In this document: positions 20,940 through 31,039 of the stretch, piece by piece
Layout of the letters: the number at the start of each line of letters is the position of its first letter
Position numbering within the stretch: position 1 is the first letter of the stretch
Origin: Kappaphycus alvarezii
Taxonomy: Eukaryota > Rhodophyta > Florideophyceae > Gigartinales > Solieriaceae
Length of the DNA: 64,000 nt
Direction: 5' to 3'
Assembly: GCA_002205965.3 (NCBI GenBank)
Contig: NADL03000591.1
Coordinates: 248,001 to 312,000, forward strand
Notes under the pieces: generated by a model
Seen by the model: the letters and a program-made list of their open reading frames with translations, nothing else
The model's database searches: none
Told to the model about the DNA's origin: nothing
Made by a program: the position numbers and the translations under genes

Positions 20940-21260
20940 CTGGACAATTAAAAATTGAAAGGTGACCCTAGGAAGGTGGGTTCTAACGTTTTGTGGTGTG
21001 TTTCAGTCACCCCCGTCACGGCAACGAACGGCACTGTTCATATCGCACTCGCGGGTGTGGCCAAAAATTCTAGAGCCATACACTGCGAGACCAACAATAA
21101 TTAAAAAATATTGTAGAAAATTGTAGAAAAATAACTTAAGAGTACTGTAGCTGACTAGCTCAGAAACTGCCAAACATGTCATACAAATAGCAGCATATGA
21201 GGGTTTCCACGACCCTTCAGGACCCCAAAAAACCACCCCGTCCTCCCACTGGAGCACACT
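20940..21260 (-). repeat. dispersed repeat D1, copy b
   Basis: Reverse complement relative to copies a and c. On the - strand it reads GTGCTCCAGTG, CCTGAAGGGTCGTGGAAACC, CTCATATGCTGCTATTTGTA, CACACCCGCGAGTGCGATAT and CACACCACA, then GGGTCACCTTTCAATTTTTA. The left and right limits come from where similarity to copy c stops. Confidence 0.75.
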
Positions 21261-21410
21261 ACAGTACATAAGTAAGGTCCCGGGATCATTCGACCCCTCT
21301 CTCGCCTCACTTCCCCTAACATTGCAACCGCTTTTCCCAGCTCTCGACAGCTCCACAGCATTTCCCCAATACGCATCTATACGTTATTGAGTCGTATTTA
21401 TTGTCAAGTA

Positions 21411-21640
21411 CAATTTGAAACCGACCTATCAAAGAGTCAAAAAAGCCAAATCAAATCAAATCAAAGATATATAGAATATAAAAATCAAATAGAGTCAAAT
21501 CGAATCAAATGAAAAGAAAAGAAATCAAATGTAATAAAATCAAATAATAATAAACTGAATCAAGGCAAAGGAAATCGAAGCAAAGCGTAGCTAAGCGAAC
21601 AGAACCAAACCAAATCAAAGCAAATCAAACTCTGGCTTTT
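21411..21640. repeat. degenerate (TCAAA)n-like simple repeat
   Basis: Runs of AATCAAATCAAATCAAA and variants (CAAAG, CGAAT, CAAGG) over about 230 bp. It lies between two copies of repeat D1 and shows no coding potential. Confidence 0.85.
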
Positions 21641-22125
21641 TGATACCCGGACGAAGACGATCAGTGTAGAAGCATTCCGCAGTTCTGTATTGAGGTAAGT
21701 TAAATGGGCTTCAGGGCTGAAGCGAAGAATTGTTGCAATAAAGAGGTGTGCCTGTGCGTTTGCGCGCGGCCTTTCCACTAGCTCCTTGGGAGTTTATCCA
21801 CGTATATTCCTCAGAGGTTTGGTTTCTCTTCACCATGCTACCAGCCCACGTAGGATTTTCGGATGGATCGGAAGTCGTGAAAACCTCTGCTTGTACAAAC
21901 GCGGATAAGCAAATCTCGAGGGCTTTCTCTCACCTGAATCGACGCGTGTTCCTAGCAGAGATAGCACGGCAGGGAGGTCAAAGGAGCTCGTTGGATGATG
22001 TGGACGCGTGTGGAGGAAAGGCTGTGGAGCGGTAGAGAGGGATAAACGATTGGAATGTTGGAAGACGGGGAGCGCGAGAGAGATCTGAGAGCGGGTGAGT
22101 GCTTGAGTGATATCAGTGAGCTCAA

Positions 22126-22465
22126 TAATGTACTGTAGACGTGCTCCAGTGTAAGGGATGGGTTGTGTCGGTGGTTCCTGAAGGGTCGCGGAAATCTTCA
22201 TATTCTGCTACTTGAATGATATTTTTTGGCGGTTTCAGAGTTAGTCAGCAACTGTACTCTAGATTTTTTTCTATTATCTTCTACATCGTTATAGTTACAT
22301 TTCAATTATTTTCAGCCTCGCAGCATGTGGCTCTGGAACTTTCAACTACACCCGCAAGTGTCATATAAACATTGCTGACAGTCACTGGCGCAGGGAAACT
22401 GGGACACGACACACCACAGAACTCCCCCTTCCTAGGGTCACCAATCACCTTTTCAATTTCCGACC
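22126..22465 (+). repeat. dispersed repeat D1, copy c
   Basis: Begins near TGTACTGTAGACGTGCTCC and runs past CCTGAAGGGTCGCGGAAA, TTTTGGCGGTTTCAGAG, GCATGTGGCTCTGGAAC, ACACCCGCAAGTGTCATATA, CACACCACAGAACTCCCCC and CTAGGGTCACCAATCACC. Copies b and c share the most sequence, including the start block GTGCTCCAGTG, which I could not place in copy a. Confidence 0.75.
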
Positions 22466-22659
22466 CAGTCATACAGTGCGCGAAGTAGCTATAGACGCAG
22501 CGCTTATTCTTAGATAACTTGGGATAAAATACTCGGAATAAATTGAAAATATGGTCATTCATTTTTTCAAAAGGCTGTTATTTCCACAAAAATTCAGATG
22601 AATTGAAGTATTTTTTAGAACCATATTTCAAAAAGGCTACTCCGAAGTGTGAAAAAACT

Positions 22660-23700
22660 ATAGACGCATTAGCTTTCATCATCGCTTTTCTTACAAAATC
22701 AAAGCACGTAATGACAGTTGAACGCCCCTCACGCTCCACCACATCCAAACAGCGCTGCTGCATGCCGCGAACAAGGGTATATAGATAGTTACTGTCAAGA
22801 TTTTTCTATTCTCGCAGAATTGAAATTTTGAGCTCCTCCACGCTGTTTTATTGGCGAAAACCCCATAGACAGCACGAGCGAGAATATCCCAGAATTTTTC
22901 TTTCGGGTTCAGGTCGGTACTTTTTGCTGGCCAGCTCATAACATTCATTTCTGTTTTAGTAAACCAATATTGGGTGACCTTCTCCTTATGATAGAAGAGT
23001 TGTTTCGGTGAAAAATGTATCTGTTTTGTTGCTTCTCGTTGACAAAAGGGAGCAACTGATCCTCTAGAGTCTTTAAATACTTTGTAGTATATTTTTACCA
23101 TTGAGAATTGCTAAGGCTAAAATACCTTTTCCGAAAACGCACCTCAAACTATAACCGGACCTCCACCACCCTGTCGCCTAGATACCAGCCTCTCATCACT
23201 TCTAAGATCATACAAGTAGTATTGCAGACCATCAGGTCCGTCTAGATTGAATTTTTGTTCATCGAAGAATACAACTCGGCCCCATTTAACCATGGTCCGT
23301 ACAGCCTTTTCCATGATCCAAGAGAGGCGATCCTGAATATGAGATGTTGAGAGAGTTGGAGTTCTTTTTGCTTTCGAATTCTTCAGGTACGAAGTATCAG
23401 AAAGGATCTACTGGTTGAAGCGCTTTCCAATTGATAACTGCATCTCTCTTCTGATCTGGTGAGCTGATTTTTGTCCTCTCGATGCTTCTCGGCGGAGATG
23501 GCGGAGGCCCTGTGCAGAAGTTCTCGGAGGCTTTTCCCCTTTATGTTTTGCGGTGTAGTTCTCCGGGTCTTTAGGGAAGTTTCGTACGGCCTTTTCCTAA
23601 CGCTGAAGCCTTCTAGCCATTCCTCTATCTGAGATTGACTCCGCTGCCCAAGCCTGGACTTTTCCTTGATAGAGAAGGGACATTTTTCCCCTTTTTGCAT
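22660..23700 (-). pseudogene. Tc1/mariner transposase, decayed
   Basis: The N-terminal helix-turn-helix region lies at about 23383-23700 (KEKSRLGQRSQSQIEEWLEG; ELLHRASAISAEKHREDKNQ). The catalytic domain follows: VVFFDEQKFNLDGPDGLQYY with the first Asp, GGGGPVIV then TGA where the family has a Trp (VMVWGAF), and STDLNPKEKFWDILARAVYG (family SPDLNPIENLW) with the third acidic residue. The middle QQDNAxxH motif is not intact (FSPKQLFYHK). The family cuts and pastes DNA at TA sites. Several stops and the missing second Asp make it inactive. Terminal inverted repeats were not resolved. Confidence 0.9.
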
Positions 23701-23784
23701 GTTGGTTTCTCTTGTGTTGAGCGAAGAGTTGTAGAAAGGTTCAGGACTGGCGTTGTGGGCGGGAATATCTATTCAGGAAGCTGG

Positions 23785-23905
23785 AGCCTTGTATATTACA
23801 CTGCACTGCTGTACAGTACTGTAATGTATATAAAATATAACACAGTACAGTAGTAGGAACACTTTGAATACAGTACTGTACTGTACTGTACCTCATAATA
23901 CAGTA
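23785..23905. repeat. TACTGTACAGTA-type palindrome cluster
   Basis: Dense run of overlapping words: CTGTACAGTACTGTA, ACACAGTACAGTAG and TACAGTACTGTACTGTACTG. It is noncoding and matches other clusters in the window. Confidence 0.7.
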
Positions 23906-24106
23906 TAATACCGTGAATACGTATTGCAGAGCACAGTTCAGTACGTTGCAAACATCAAATCGACGAAAATTTCGCAGGAATTATTGTTAAAGTTTCGCCA
24001 TACAAAAGAGGTAGTGTTATGCTTGTGATTTGCTTTGCTTTCACTTTCTGGGCCAAGCGGAACCTCTTGACTTCTTTTCTCAATAACATAGCACGATATC
24101 ATATGG

Positions 24107-24526
24107 TGTGAAAATACAGTGTACATATAGTTTATTTATGTACTATTTACAGTCCTTTAGGATAACTAATTTGCCCTTACTACTGTTTCTATCCTACGTA
24201 GTCTAATTTTTCTCTATCCTATTGTACTGTTAGCGATGCCTGTTAGGACTTCTATAGTGTAAGGGTCACTAGGACCGTCCGCAGGACTATCCGCTAGGGA
24301 ATGTAGCTAGTAGTAAGTAGATGTGGTAGAGATAGTCGACGGCATCTTTTGCCTATAAAAGGCCTCGCAGCCTTGGGCACTGAAGTAGAAAAGATAATCA
24401 TCAATTTTATTCTCAACCTTCCAACTGTTCTACAAGCAAAAACGTCTAAACGTTTTTTTCAGACTCGCCGCTAACGCCGCCTGTCTGCTTTTTCTACTCT
24501 ATTCTAACCCTTGAATTTTCGCGACA
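24107..24526 (+). repeat. 5' LTR of the copia element
   Basis: 420 bp, TGTGAAAATACAG to TTTTCGCGACA. A TATAAAA box at 24354-24360 sits upstream of the presumed transcription start. It aligns to the 3' LTR over its full length once the 724-bp nested insert is removed. Confidence 0.95.
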
Positions 24527-24839
24527 ATCCGGATTTACCGTTTTTCGCGGAGTTTAAGAAGTAAATCTATTTCCTATTCGATAGTAAAAAAATATCTATT
24601 TGTCCTATTTATTTCTGCGTTGTTTAAAGCCACGTGTAAGCCGGCAAACATTAACAATACGTATTTTTTTAATTTCTTTTCGAACACTATCCAGTGGCCA
24701 ATAAGAACTGCGATACGCTTGAAGTGCCACGTAGCCAGCCTCGCCCAAGCGGATCCAGAACAGGACTGGAATCCAGATCAGCTCTCTGTAAGCTAAAATA
24801 TACTGTACAGTACGCTCCTTCCCCTACTGTCATACCGGA

Positions 24840-25463
24840 AATACGTTTGCCACACCAATTTCGCAAAGTACGCCGACTACTGGGACCAACGAGGTGTTGC
24901 CAAGTGGAGAATCAGCCAATCAAACTTCTACACCTGGCATCCAGAAATCGCCGATCCAGACCAATACGAGACCATTTTCGACGACCAATGAGAAAGTGAA
25001 AGCTGTCCCTACCATTTTAGATTCAGGTTCTACCAAAAACGTTTCAGTTCCTACTCAAGTTCAGGTTTCAGATCTACCTACTGTACCTCGCCGTTTACTG
25101 TCAGTTATTGACCTTCCAGCCCCTGCCATTACAGCTGCTGACAGCCACAAAAAAGGACATCTACGGCTGCGCCGCAAAGCCGACCGCCGCGTGGCTGTCC
25201 GATTAGGTGTTTTTAAGTCTAAAAAGACACGCACCGCCGCAAAAAAACGCACGTGTAAACTGTACGAAGTCACGTGCAACGGGTCCAAAACGTTTTTTGA
25301 CCACGTCAGGAGCAAAAAACACCTCAACCGCGTCCAAAACAAAAAAGATCCCCCTTACTGTACCGACCGTAAGCGGAAGTTTGACAGTCATTCGCATTTA
25401 CAGCGCCATCTATCTGGCAAAAATCATCTCAAGGTTGTCAGTAATAAGTTAGAGCTAGTTTAA
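24840..25463 (+). pseudogene. copia-internal ORF with two U1-type zinc fingers
   Basis: An open frame between the 5' LTR and gag, continuous from at least 24840 to the TAA at 25461-25463. ATG 24894 is the only clear Met near its start. It has a Ser/Thr/Pro-rich first half, a basic middle (LRLRRKADRRVAVRLG) and two matching fingers: CKLYEVTCNG with FFDHVRSKKH, and YCTDRKRKFDSHSHLQRH with LSGKNH. These look like U1/matrin-type C2H2 fingers (CxxC, then HxxxxxH), which often bind double-stranded nucleic acid. In both fingers the second Cys is changed (to Tyr and to Arg), so zinc binding is probably lost. It is not a usual copia protein. Confidence 0.6.
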
Positions 25464-25802
25464 ATTAGATCTGGATCTCTCCTCTTGTTCTGAGAAAATT
25501 GAATTATCAAATTAGTCGTGATTCTTGCTTGAAAATTAAAAAAAGGAAATTGAAAAAAAACACAAATTGAAAACAGAAAAACAAATTGAAAAAACAAATG
25601 AAAAATCAAAAAGTTTACAGTGAAAGGAAAAGCAAAAAGCGAAATAATAATAGGCCATCTAAAAAAAAGAACATACAGTGCTACAAAAGAAAAGGAACTA
25701 AAAAGGGGCCAAATTTTCGAAGCATTAAATCACTATTAATTTGTACTTGCAAAAGGGTATATTGATATGGGTTTCGGTCAAGGTATTAGATAGACTACAG
25801 AG
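25464..25802. other. A-rich spacer inside the copia element
   Basis: About 340 bp between the zinc-finger ORF and gag, with long A-rich runs (AAATTGAAAAAAACAC-like words). It contains no open frame or repeat match. It may be an untranslated leader. Confidence 0.6.
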
Positions 25803-26399
25803 TTGCAACAATCTTTGGTGGACTGCGTCAAAAGTTATGTTGAGGATAGTTCCCTCGCTGGTGATGAATTAAGGGCTCGGTTACTTGAGGACTTCCCTAT
25901 CCCAATGCTTTTCTCGGGACAAATTCTGAGTGATCCCTCCATTATCCGCAAGTTGATTTTGTTTCTCGCGGAACGCAATGTGCCAACTGTCCGCCATGAA
26001 TCTTCTGTCCTTTCGAAGACTTTTGCGTCAATTATTCTTCGCAATGGTGACCTCATCAAAGCTTTAAACCAAATTGATGCATATTTCAACTCTATTGCTT
26101 CACCAACCGGATCATCGATTAGACTCGCCCCAAACCCGATAAGTTCCACTACAATGTCCACCAGACTCGCCCCAAACCCGATACGTTACACTCCAATGTC
26201 CACCCAACCCCCTGCACCATCTGAAGAAAAGGTCTCACACTACATTTCTATGCGCTTCAGAGAAGAAAATAAGAAATTTTCTGGAAGCCTAGCCGAATGT
26301 TGGAACGAGTTCAAAGCTGAGTACAAGTATGCTTGCCAAGATTATATGCTCAATGAAGAACAAAAGCTCAAATATCTGGAGTTTTACCGAGGCTTCTAG
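25803..26399 (+). pseudogene. copia gag N-terminal part, truncated
   Basis: Open for 198 codons from a TTG; there is no ATG until about codon 34, so the real start is unclear. It contains a short tandem duplication (RLAPNPISSTTMST and RLAPNPIRYTPMST) and ends ECWNEFKAEYKYACQDYMLN, typical of the start of a fungal copia gag domain. The zinc knuckle is missing and a stop is followed at 26402 by integrase C-terminal sequence, so gag is cut short by an internal deletion. Confidence 0.75.
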
Positions 26400-26401
26400 C
26401 C

Positions 26402-26797
26402 ATGAATAGCGAACTTCCAAATCAAATGGAACGAATGAAAGCGCTCCAAATGGCAAGAGCTGAGATGGAAACTATCACCTCAGAACTCAGACTCAGAACC
26501 GCTCTGAACTCGCAGCTTCCAAACACTGCTCAACATGAACTTAATATTGGAAGTAAAGTTCTAGTCTATCGTGAGAAGTCCAAACCTAAGTGCACAGGAC
26601 CTTACAAAATCACGAAAATTAATGACAGACAAGTCTTTATCGACAGAAATTGCGAGGAAGTGCAACACTCACGATCTCAAGTAAAACCTTATTTCGAAGA
26701 TGCATTTGGAACACTAGTCGAAGCTTCATATTCAACATTTAAAAGGGTATATTCAAAAAATCTCCAACTCATTGACGTCAATATCAATGAAGTTTGA
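26402..26797 (+). pseudogene. copia integrase C-terminal fragment
   Basis: ARAEMETITSELRLRTALNS, then NIGSKVLVYREKSKPKCTGP and YKITKINDRQVFIDR form the end of a copia integrase, after the DDE core. Its core and zinc region are absent: gag sequence stops 2 bases before this frame begins. The distance and order indicate a deletion of roughly one to two kilobases compared with a full element (inference). Confidence 0.8.
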
Positions 26798-27735
26798 CAC
26801 CCACGAGATCCCAGATCCAATTCTGCTGAGTTTCTGAAAGCGAAACAGAAAGAAATAGAAGGACTCGTTGAGAGAAATACCTGGAAAATAGTCACTAAAG
26901 ACGACATACCAAAGAATGCTAATATCCTCTCTGGAAGATTCGTTCTGTCAATCAAAAATAAGAATACTGACAAAGAGATGTATAAAGCACGGTTTGTAGT
27001 ACAAGGTCATAGGGATAAAGAAAAGAAATATCTCGTACATGACACTACGACTATACGCCAGCGTTCCACACGCTTACTAGTTGCGATTGCTGCAATATTC
27101 GATTTCAAGATTTGGTCTCAAGACGTTAAACAGGCGTATTTAAAGTCAGCACAAAGTCTGATGCGCAAAGTTTACCTTAGACCGACCAAGGATTTTGGAT
27201 TACATGATAATCAGTTACTAGAGTTACTTAAACCTCTTTACGGATTATCTGATACAGGAGACTAATGGAATCACACCATGAACTCCCACCTGAAGAAAGA
27301 TCTAGGTATGACGCCAACTGACGGGGATCTCGCACTCTTCTCCAAGCACACAGACGGAGAAATTCAGGGATTAGTTGGAAAACATGTGGACGATTCTCTA
27401 CTCTGTGGAAACAATGAATTCGTTAAATTGTCCCAAAAGACTCTTGACAAGTGTGAATCGAGAGAGAGGGAGTTCGATGACACTGTATTTGCAGGTGTCA
27501 GAGTCAAGAGAACTGATTATGGATTTGAGTAAAGTCAGGAACAGTATGTTAAGAAGTTACGCATTCTGCCGATGGACGCTTTATTTTCTGGAGTCATATC
27601 TTTAAGGAATAGATTGGCTTGGTTAACACATACAAAGCCTGAAAAATGTTGTGCCGTTAATATGGCCGCGCAAGTAACTGATACGAAATTCTCAGTGGAA
27701 GCAATCAAGCAATCAAGCAGTCGAACAAAGTTGTA
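26798..27735 (+). pseudogene. copia reverse transcriptase, stop-interrupted
   Basis: EFLKAKQKEIEGLVERNTWK, then GRFVLSIKNKNTDKEMYKAR, SQDVKQAYLKSAQ, LLKPLYGLSDTGD (TAA at 27263-27265, where an aromatic residue is usual before WN), and the catalytic box as HVDDSLLCG (usually YVDD). A TAA lies at about 27530. These are the standard blocks of a copia RT in order. Confidence 0.9.
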
Positions 27736-27741
27736 AAGCAT

Positions 27742-28302
27742 GTGCAGAACAACCCTAGTTCTTCGCTCAAGTATTACAAGTTGGACAAAGATTCTCAAAA
27801 GTTGAAAGTATACTCTTACTCGTCATTCGCAAACAACGAAGACAACACTTCTCAACTTGGTTACATTGTCTTGCTCACTGACAAGGCCGGGACTTGTAAT
27901 GTGCTGAGTTATTCTAGTCACAAGAGTCGCAGAGTAACTAGATCAGTACTAGGCGCCGAAGTTTACGCTTTCGCTGATGCCTTCGATATTGGATACATGA
28001 TCAAGCACGACCTTGAATCCTTGCTTGGAATCCAAATTACACTCTCGATGTTTACAGACTCCAAAATTTTATTTGATGTTATCACCAAGAGTTCTTACAC
28101 CTTGAAAAAATGCTTCATGATTGATATTAGTTCTGTAAGAGATGCATATGCAAAGGAGGAAATATCCAATGTTGGATTTGTACGGACTGCGGAGAATCCC
28201 GCTGATGCCTTCACGAAGATCGCAAAGTGCCAGGCACTAACTTACGTACTGACAACAAGTAAGTGTGATCTACCTGTTCAGAAATGGGTAATTCGTGACT
28301 AA
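27742..28302 (+). pseudogene. copia RNase H, first catalytic Asp lost
   Basis: An open frame of 186 codons matching fungal copia RNase H: SSFANNEDNTSQLGYIVLL, HKSRRVTRSVLGAEVYAFAD (with the Glu), FTDSKILFDVIT (with an Asp) and TAENPADAFTKIAK (final Asp). The first catalytic Asp, expected in YSDASFANN, is Tyr here (YSYSSFANN). This domain removes RNA from RNA:DNA hybrids; loss of the first metal ligand should inactivate it. The frame is otherwise well kept to its TAA at 28300-28302. Confidence 0.85.
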
Positions 28303-28327
28303 GGATGGAGAAAAAAATAGGTCAGAG

Positions 28328-28340
28328 CAAAGAGAGGGAG
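28328..28340 (+). other. polypurine tract of the copia element
   Basis: Purine run (GCAAAGAGAGGGAG) immediately before the TGTTAAAATACAG start of the 3' LTR. Confidence 0.75.
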
Positions 28341-29483
28341 TGTTAAAATACAGTCTACATATAGTTTATTTATGTACTATTTACAGTCCTTTAGGATAAC
28401 TAATTTGCCCTTACTACTATTTCTATCCTACGTAGTCTATTATAGTTTCTCTATCCTATTTTACTTTTAGCGATGCCTGTTAGGACTTCTATGATAGAGG
28501 TTGTATAAGGAAGGTGGGGGGAATGAAAGGAATTTCGCCAGCTCTGGACAGATTTTACTTGGAGGTGCTCAAGTCGCAACTTATATAGAACTATTTCGCC
28601 ACACTCGCAATCAACTCTTACTCTAACTAAACCCTAGCCATCTGAGCGGGACACTCAATACTACCAATCATCACAAGACATGACATAGTAACACTGGCAC
28701 AGACTCATGCCAGCTTACAACTAACAGTGCACAACATTGCACAACACTACATCACGTTATCATGCGTATGCACTAACTCACCAACTGCACGTAACCACAC
28801 AATCACTACACGTCCCGAAATTCACAACACAACTCTTACACATGCAACGACATGTATACACGCAACTGCTGTAACCACCACCACTGTACTTGACTCATCA
28901 CCATAGTGCATCAACACCAATCAACCTGTACTGTATGTAAACGTACATGCCTGTCCACTCTGTACTGCACAGCCGTACTGTACAGCATAGCCATATGTAC
29001 TAGCTACACACGTGTACGCCAGAACAACCCACTAGAGCCATAACACTTGTACGTACCACGTTGCATATGAGCATTTGCAGTAGCCAACCAGAAGCCCGTT
29101 TCACGATGAGTTTGAGATTAGACGCATATGCGCTTCCCAAACGGCACCCTCCAAAACAGCCCATGCTCCCCTGCACTTTTGGTTTTTAGTGACAGCACAG
29201 GGTTCACAGCCAACATTCTATAGTGTAAGGGTCACTATAGACCGTCCGCAGGACTATCCGCTAGGGAATGTAGCTAGTAGTAACTAGATGTGCTAGAGAT
29301 AGTCGACGGCATCTACTGCATATAAAAGGCCTAGCCGCCTTGGGCACTGAAGTGAAAACCACCATCAACAATTTTATTCTCAACCTTCCCAACCTGTCTA
29401 CACTAGCAAAAACGTCTAAAGTTTTTTTCAGGCTCGCCGCTAACGCCGCCAGTTTGCTTTTTATCCCTTGAATTTTCGCGACA
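28341..29483 (+). repeat. 3' LTR of the copia element, interrupted
   Basis: The LTR parts are 28341-28491 and 29221-29483, with TATAAAA at 29321-29327. The two parts together equal the 420-bp 5' LTR. The interruption is a separate solo LTR with its own target duplication. Confidence 0.95.
28492..29215 (+). mobile_element. 724-bp solo LTR nested in the copia 3' LTR
   Basis: Starts TGATAGAGGTTG and ends CACAGCCAACA, giving TG...CA ends, and is flanked by TTCTA at 28487-28491 and 29216-29220. The uninterrupted 5' LTR has one TTCTA at this point. A TATATA box is near 28579. It has no coding capacity. A TG...CA unit with a 5-bp duplication is what LTR-LTR recombination leaves. Orientation is assumed from the TATA position. 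Confidence 0.9.
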
Positions 29484-30497
29484 TATGGCCCTATCATAGA
29501 ATTACCTCACTGTGCAACATGGTAGATGCGTCTAGAAACTTCCAGACGCAAACTTCCAGACGCATCTCCCATGTTACAGAGGCATCTATCAGAATCTAGG
29601 CCTGTGCAGTACTATACGGGGCACAGTACTGAACGGTGCATAAATTAAGCTTCTGTATACCACATGCCCCTCCACTCAGCGTGCGCCGCCGGTCCCGGCC
29701 GTACAAGAAAGCGAGATGTTCTGTCATGACAAATCACTGCCCCCCTCCCCCCTCTGCAGAGACAGCCCCCCTTCCCCGCCATATTTTCACTTAATCTTGC
29801 CGACAGTCGGTCTTTGCTTGCACTTGGCCTCGCCTACAGTAACGGTCCCTGTCTGCCCCCAACCTTATTTACAGTGCCGGCCTCCGCTTGCATCGAACCC
29901 ATCGTACAGTTTCGACGTCCTCTTGCACCTAATCTTTGGCCTACTGCACCATTCCTTGCCTGCTCCGACCCTTTTCTACAACACTGGCCTCCACCTGCAC
30001 TTCGTCTTCCACTCTGTAGGCCTCGTCTTCTTGCTAACTCCGGACTCCATGGCAACAGTACACGCCTTTTAACGTAAACGAGTGACCCTAGCGAGGCTCC
30101 AATGTGTATTCTAGTCTGCCGGTGTACGCAAGGGAAACAAGTGATCAGTTCTTGTGGTGAGTGCCACTGACCGTGGAACGGAAGTTGACAAGCATGTGTC
30201 GTCTTAGTAGGCACCCGTGGCCAAAATACGCCAAACTACAGCTAAGAGCACGGGTGGCCACCCACCCTGCGCTATAACGAAGGCGGAAAGAAACCAGGTG
30301 AGGGCGATTTCATCACTGACAAGGCTCGGCGTGAAGCGGCTAGCTGGTTGCGATGTCGACAAGATCTTCTACCGGAATTGGTCCCAATTCCCTTTCAAGT
30401 TTTATACAAGGCGCTTGGCCAATCAGATCGCTATCAATGGCGACGAATGCATCACCATTCTTGGAAGTTTTACCACTCTCTTTGCTCGCCGTCCTTC
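29484..30497. other. no supported gene; small inverted repeat at 29525
   Basis: AGATGCGTCT and AGACGCATCT form an inverted pair around the repeated word AACTTCCAGACGC (29524-29568). A pyrimidine-rich stretch follows at 29730-30070, where open frames of 87-118 codons exist in two frames; these look like compositional artefacts rather than genes. Confidence 0.45.
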
Positions 30498-31013
30498 TGT
30501 TGTATTTCGCTCCACAGATCTTACAGCTTTACACGAATTCACTGCATCTACTGTACTGTAGATTCAAACCAGTGGTAACCTTGCGGCCAGGGCTACAAGG
30601 CATTTTGCTGTCATTACACTTTCCTTACAGTTCTGATCACAGCGTTTGACCCCATTGGTACACTTGGAAAAGTTACGGGCGAGCTGCATACTATGATATT
30701 ATATCATTGATTTACCAATCAAAAGTCGCCTTGCTATCCCATGCCACCTGGACCAATGTAATTCTTACATCTTGTCAGATTATGTCTCTCTTGCCAACTA
30801 CAATTCTGAAAGCGCTACTTACGATACCGTCAGGGCTGTTTTACGGGAATACCTTTGAATCCGCTACTGTTAGACTTCATTTCCCTTTAGTTTGTAGCTA
30901 TCTTCAGTTCTATATAAACCCTGGTTTGGAGCGGCCGGCTTTACCCAGCCAGCCTCATCCATAGTTTCAACAACAGTTCTACCCAGATCTGCTCGTGTGC
31001 GCTGAGTTCAACA
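30498..31013 (+). repeat. solo LTR-B
   Basis: 516 bp from TGTTGTATTTCGCT to GAGTTCAACA, aligning end to end with LTR-B of chromovirus copy 2 without its MITE. TATATAAA box at 30911-30918. No matching 5-bp duplication was found (left CCTTC, right GACGA), so one edge may be truncated or rearranged. It lies right next to the end of the - strand Ty3-like element. Confidence 0.85.
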
Positions 31014-31039
31014 GACGAGGACCTGTCTGGTCTACATGT

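Larger units (their letters stand above)
24107..29483 (+). mobile_element. complete Ty1/copia element with TATGG duplications
   Basis: Both LTRs begin TGTKAAAATACAG and end TTCGCGACA. The 5 bases before the left LTR (24102-24106, TATGG) equal the 5 bases after the right LTR (29484-29488, TATGG), a perfect target-site duplication. Internal order is a zinc-finger ORF, gag, integrase C-terminus, RT and RNase H, in the copia order except for the extra first ORF. A large internal deletion removed the end of gag, protease and most of integrase. The 3' LTR contains a solo LTR of another element. Confidence 0.95.

Noticed and set aside
29716-30214. open frames of 87-126 codons on both strands
   Set aside because: The region is pyrimidine-rich and frames overlap on both strands with Pro/Leu/Ser composition; no motif or homologous repeat supports a gene.
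30493-31018. target duplication around solo LTR-B
   Set aside because: Left flank CCTTC and right flank GACGA do not match. CCTTC after the LTR at 5767-5771 is taken as coincidence.
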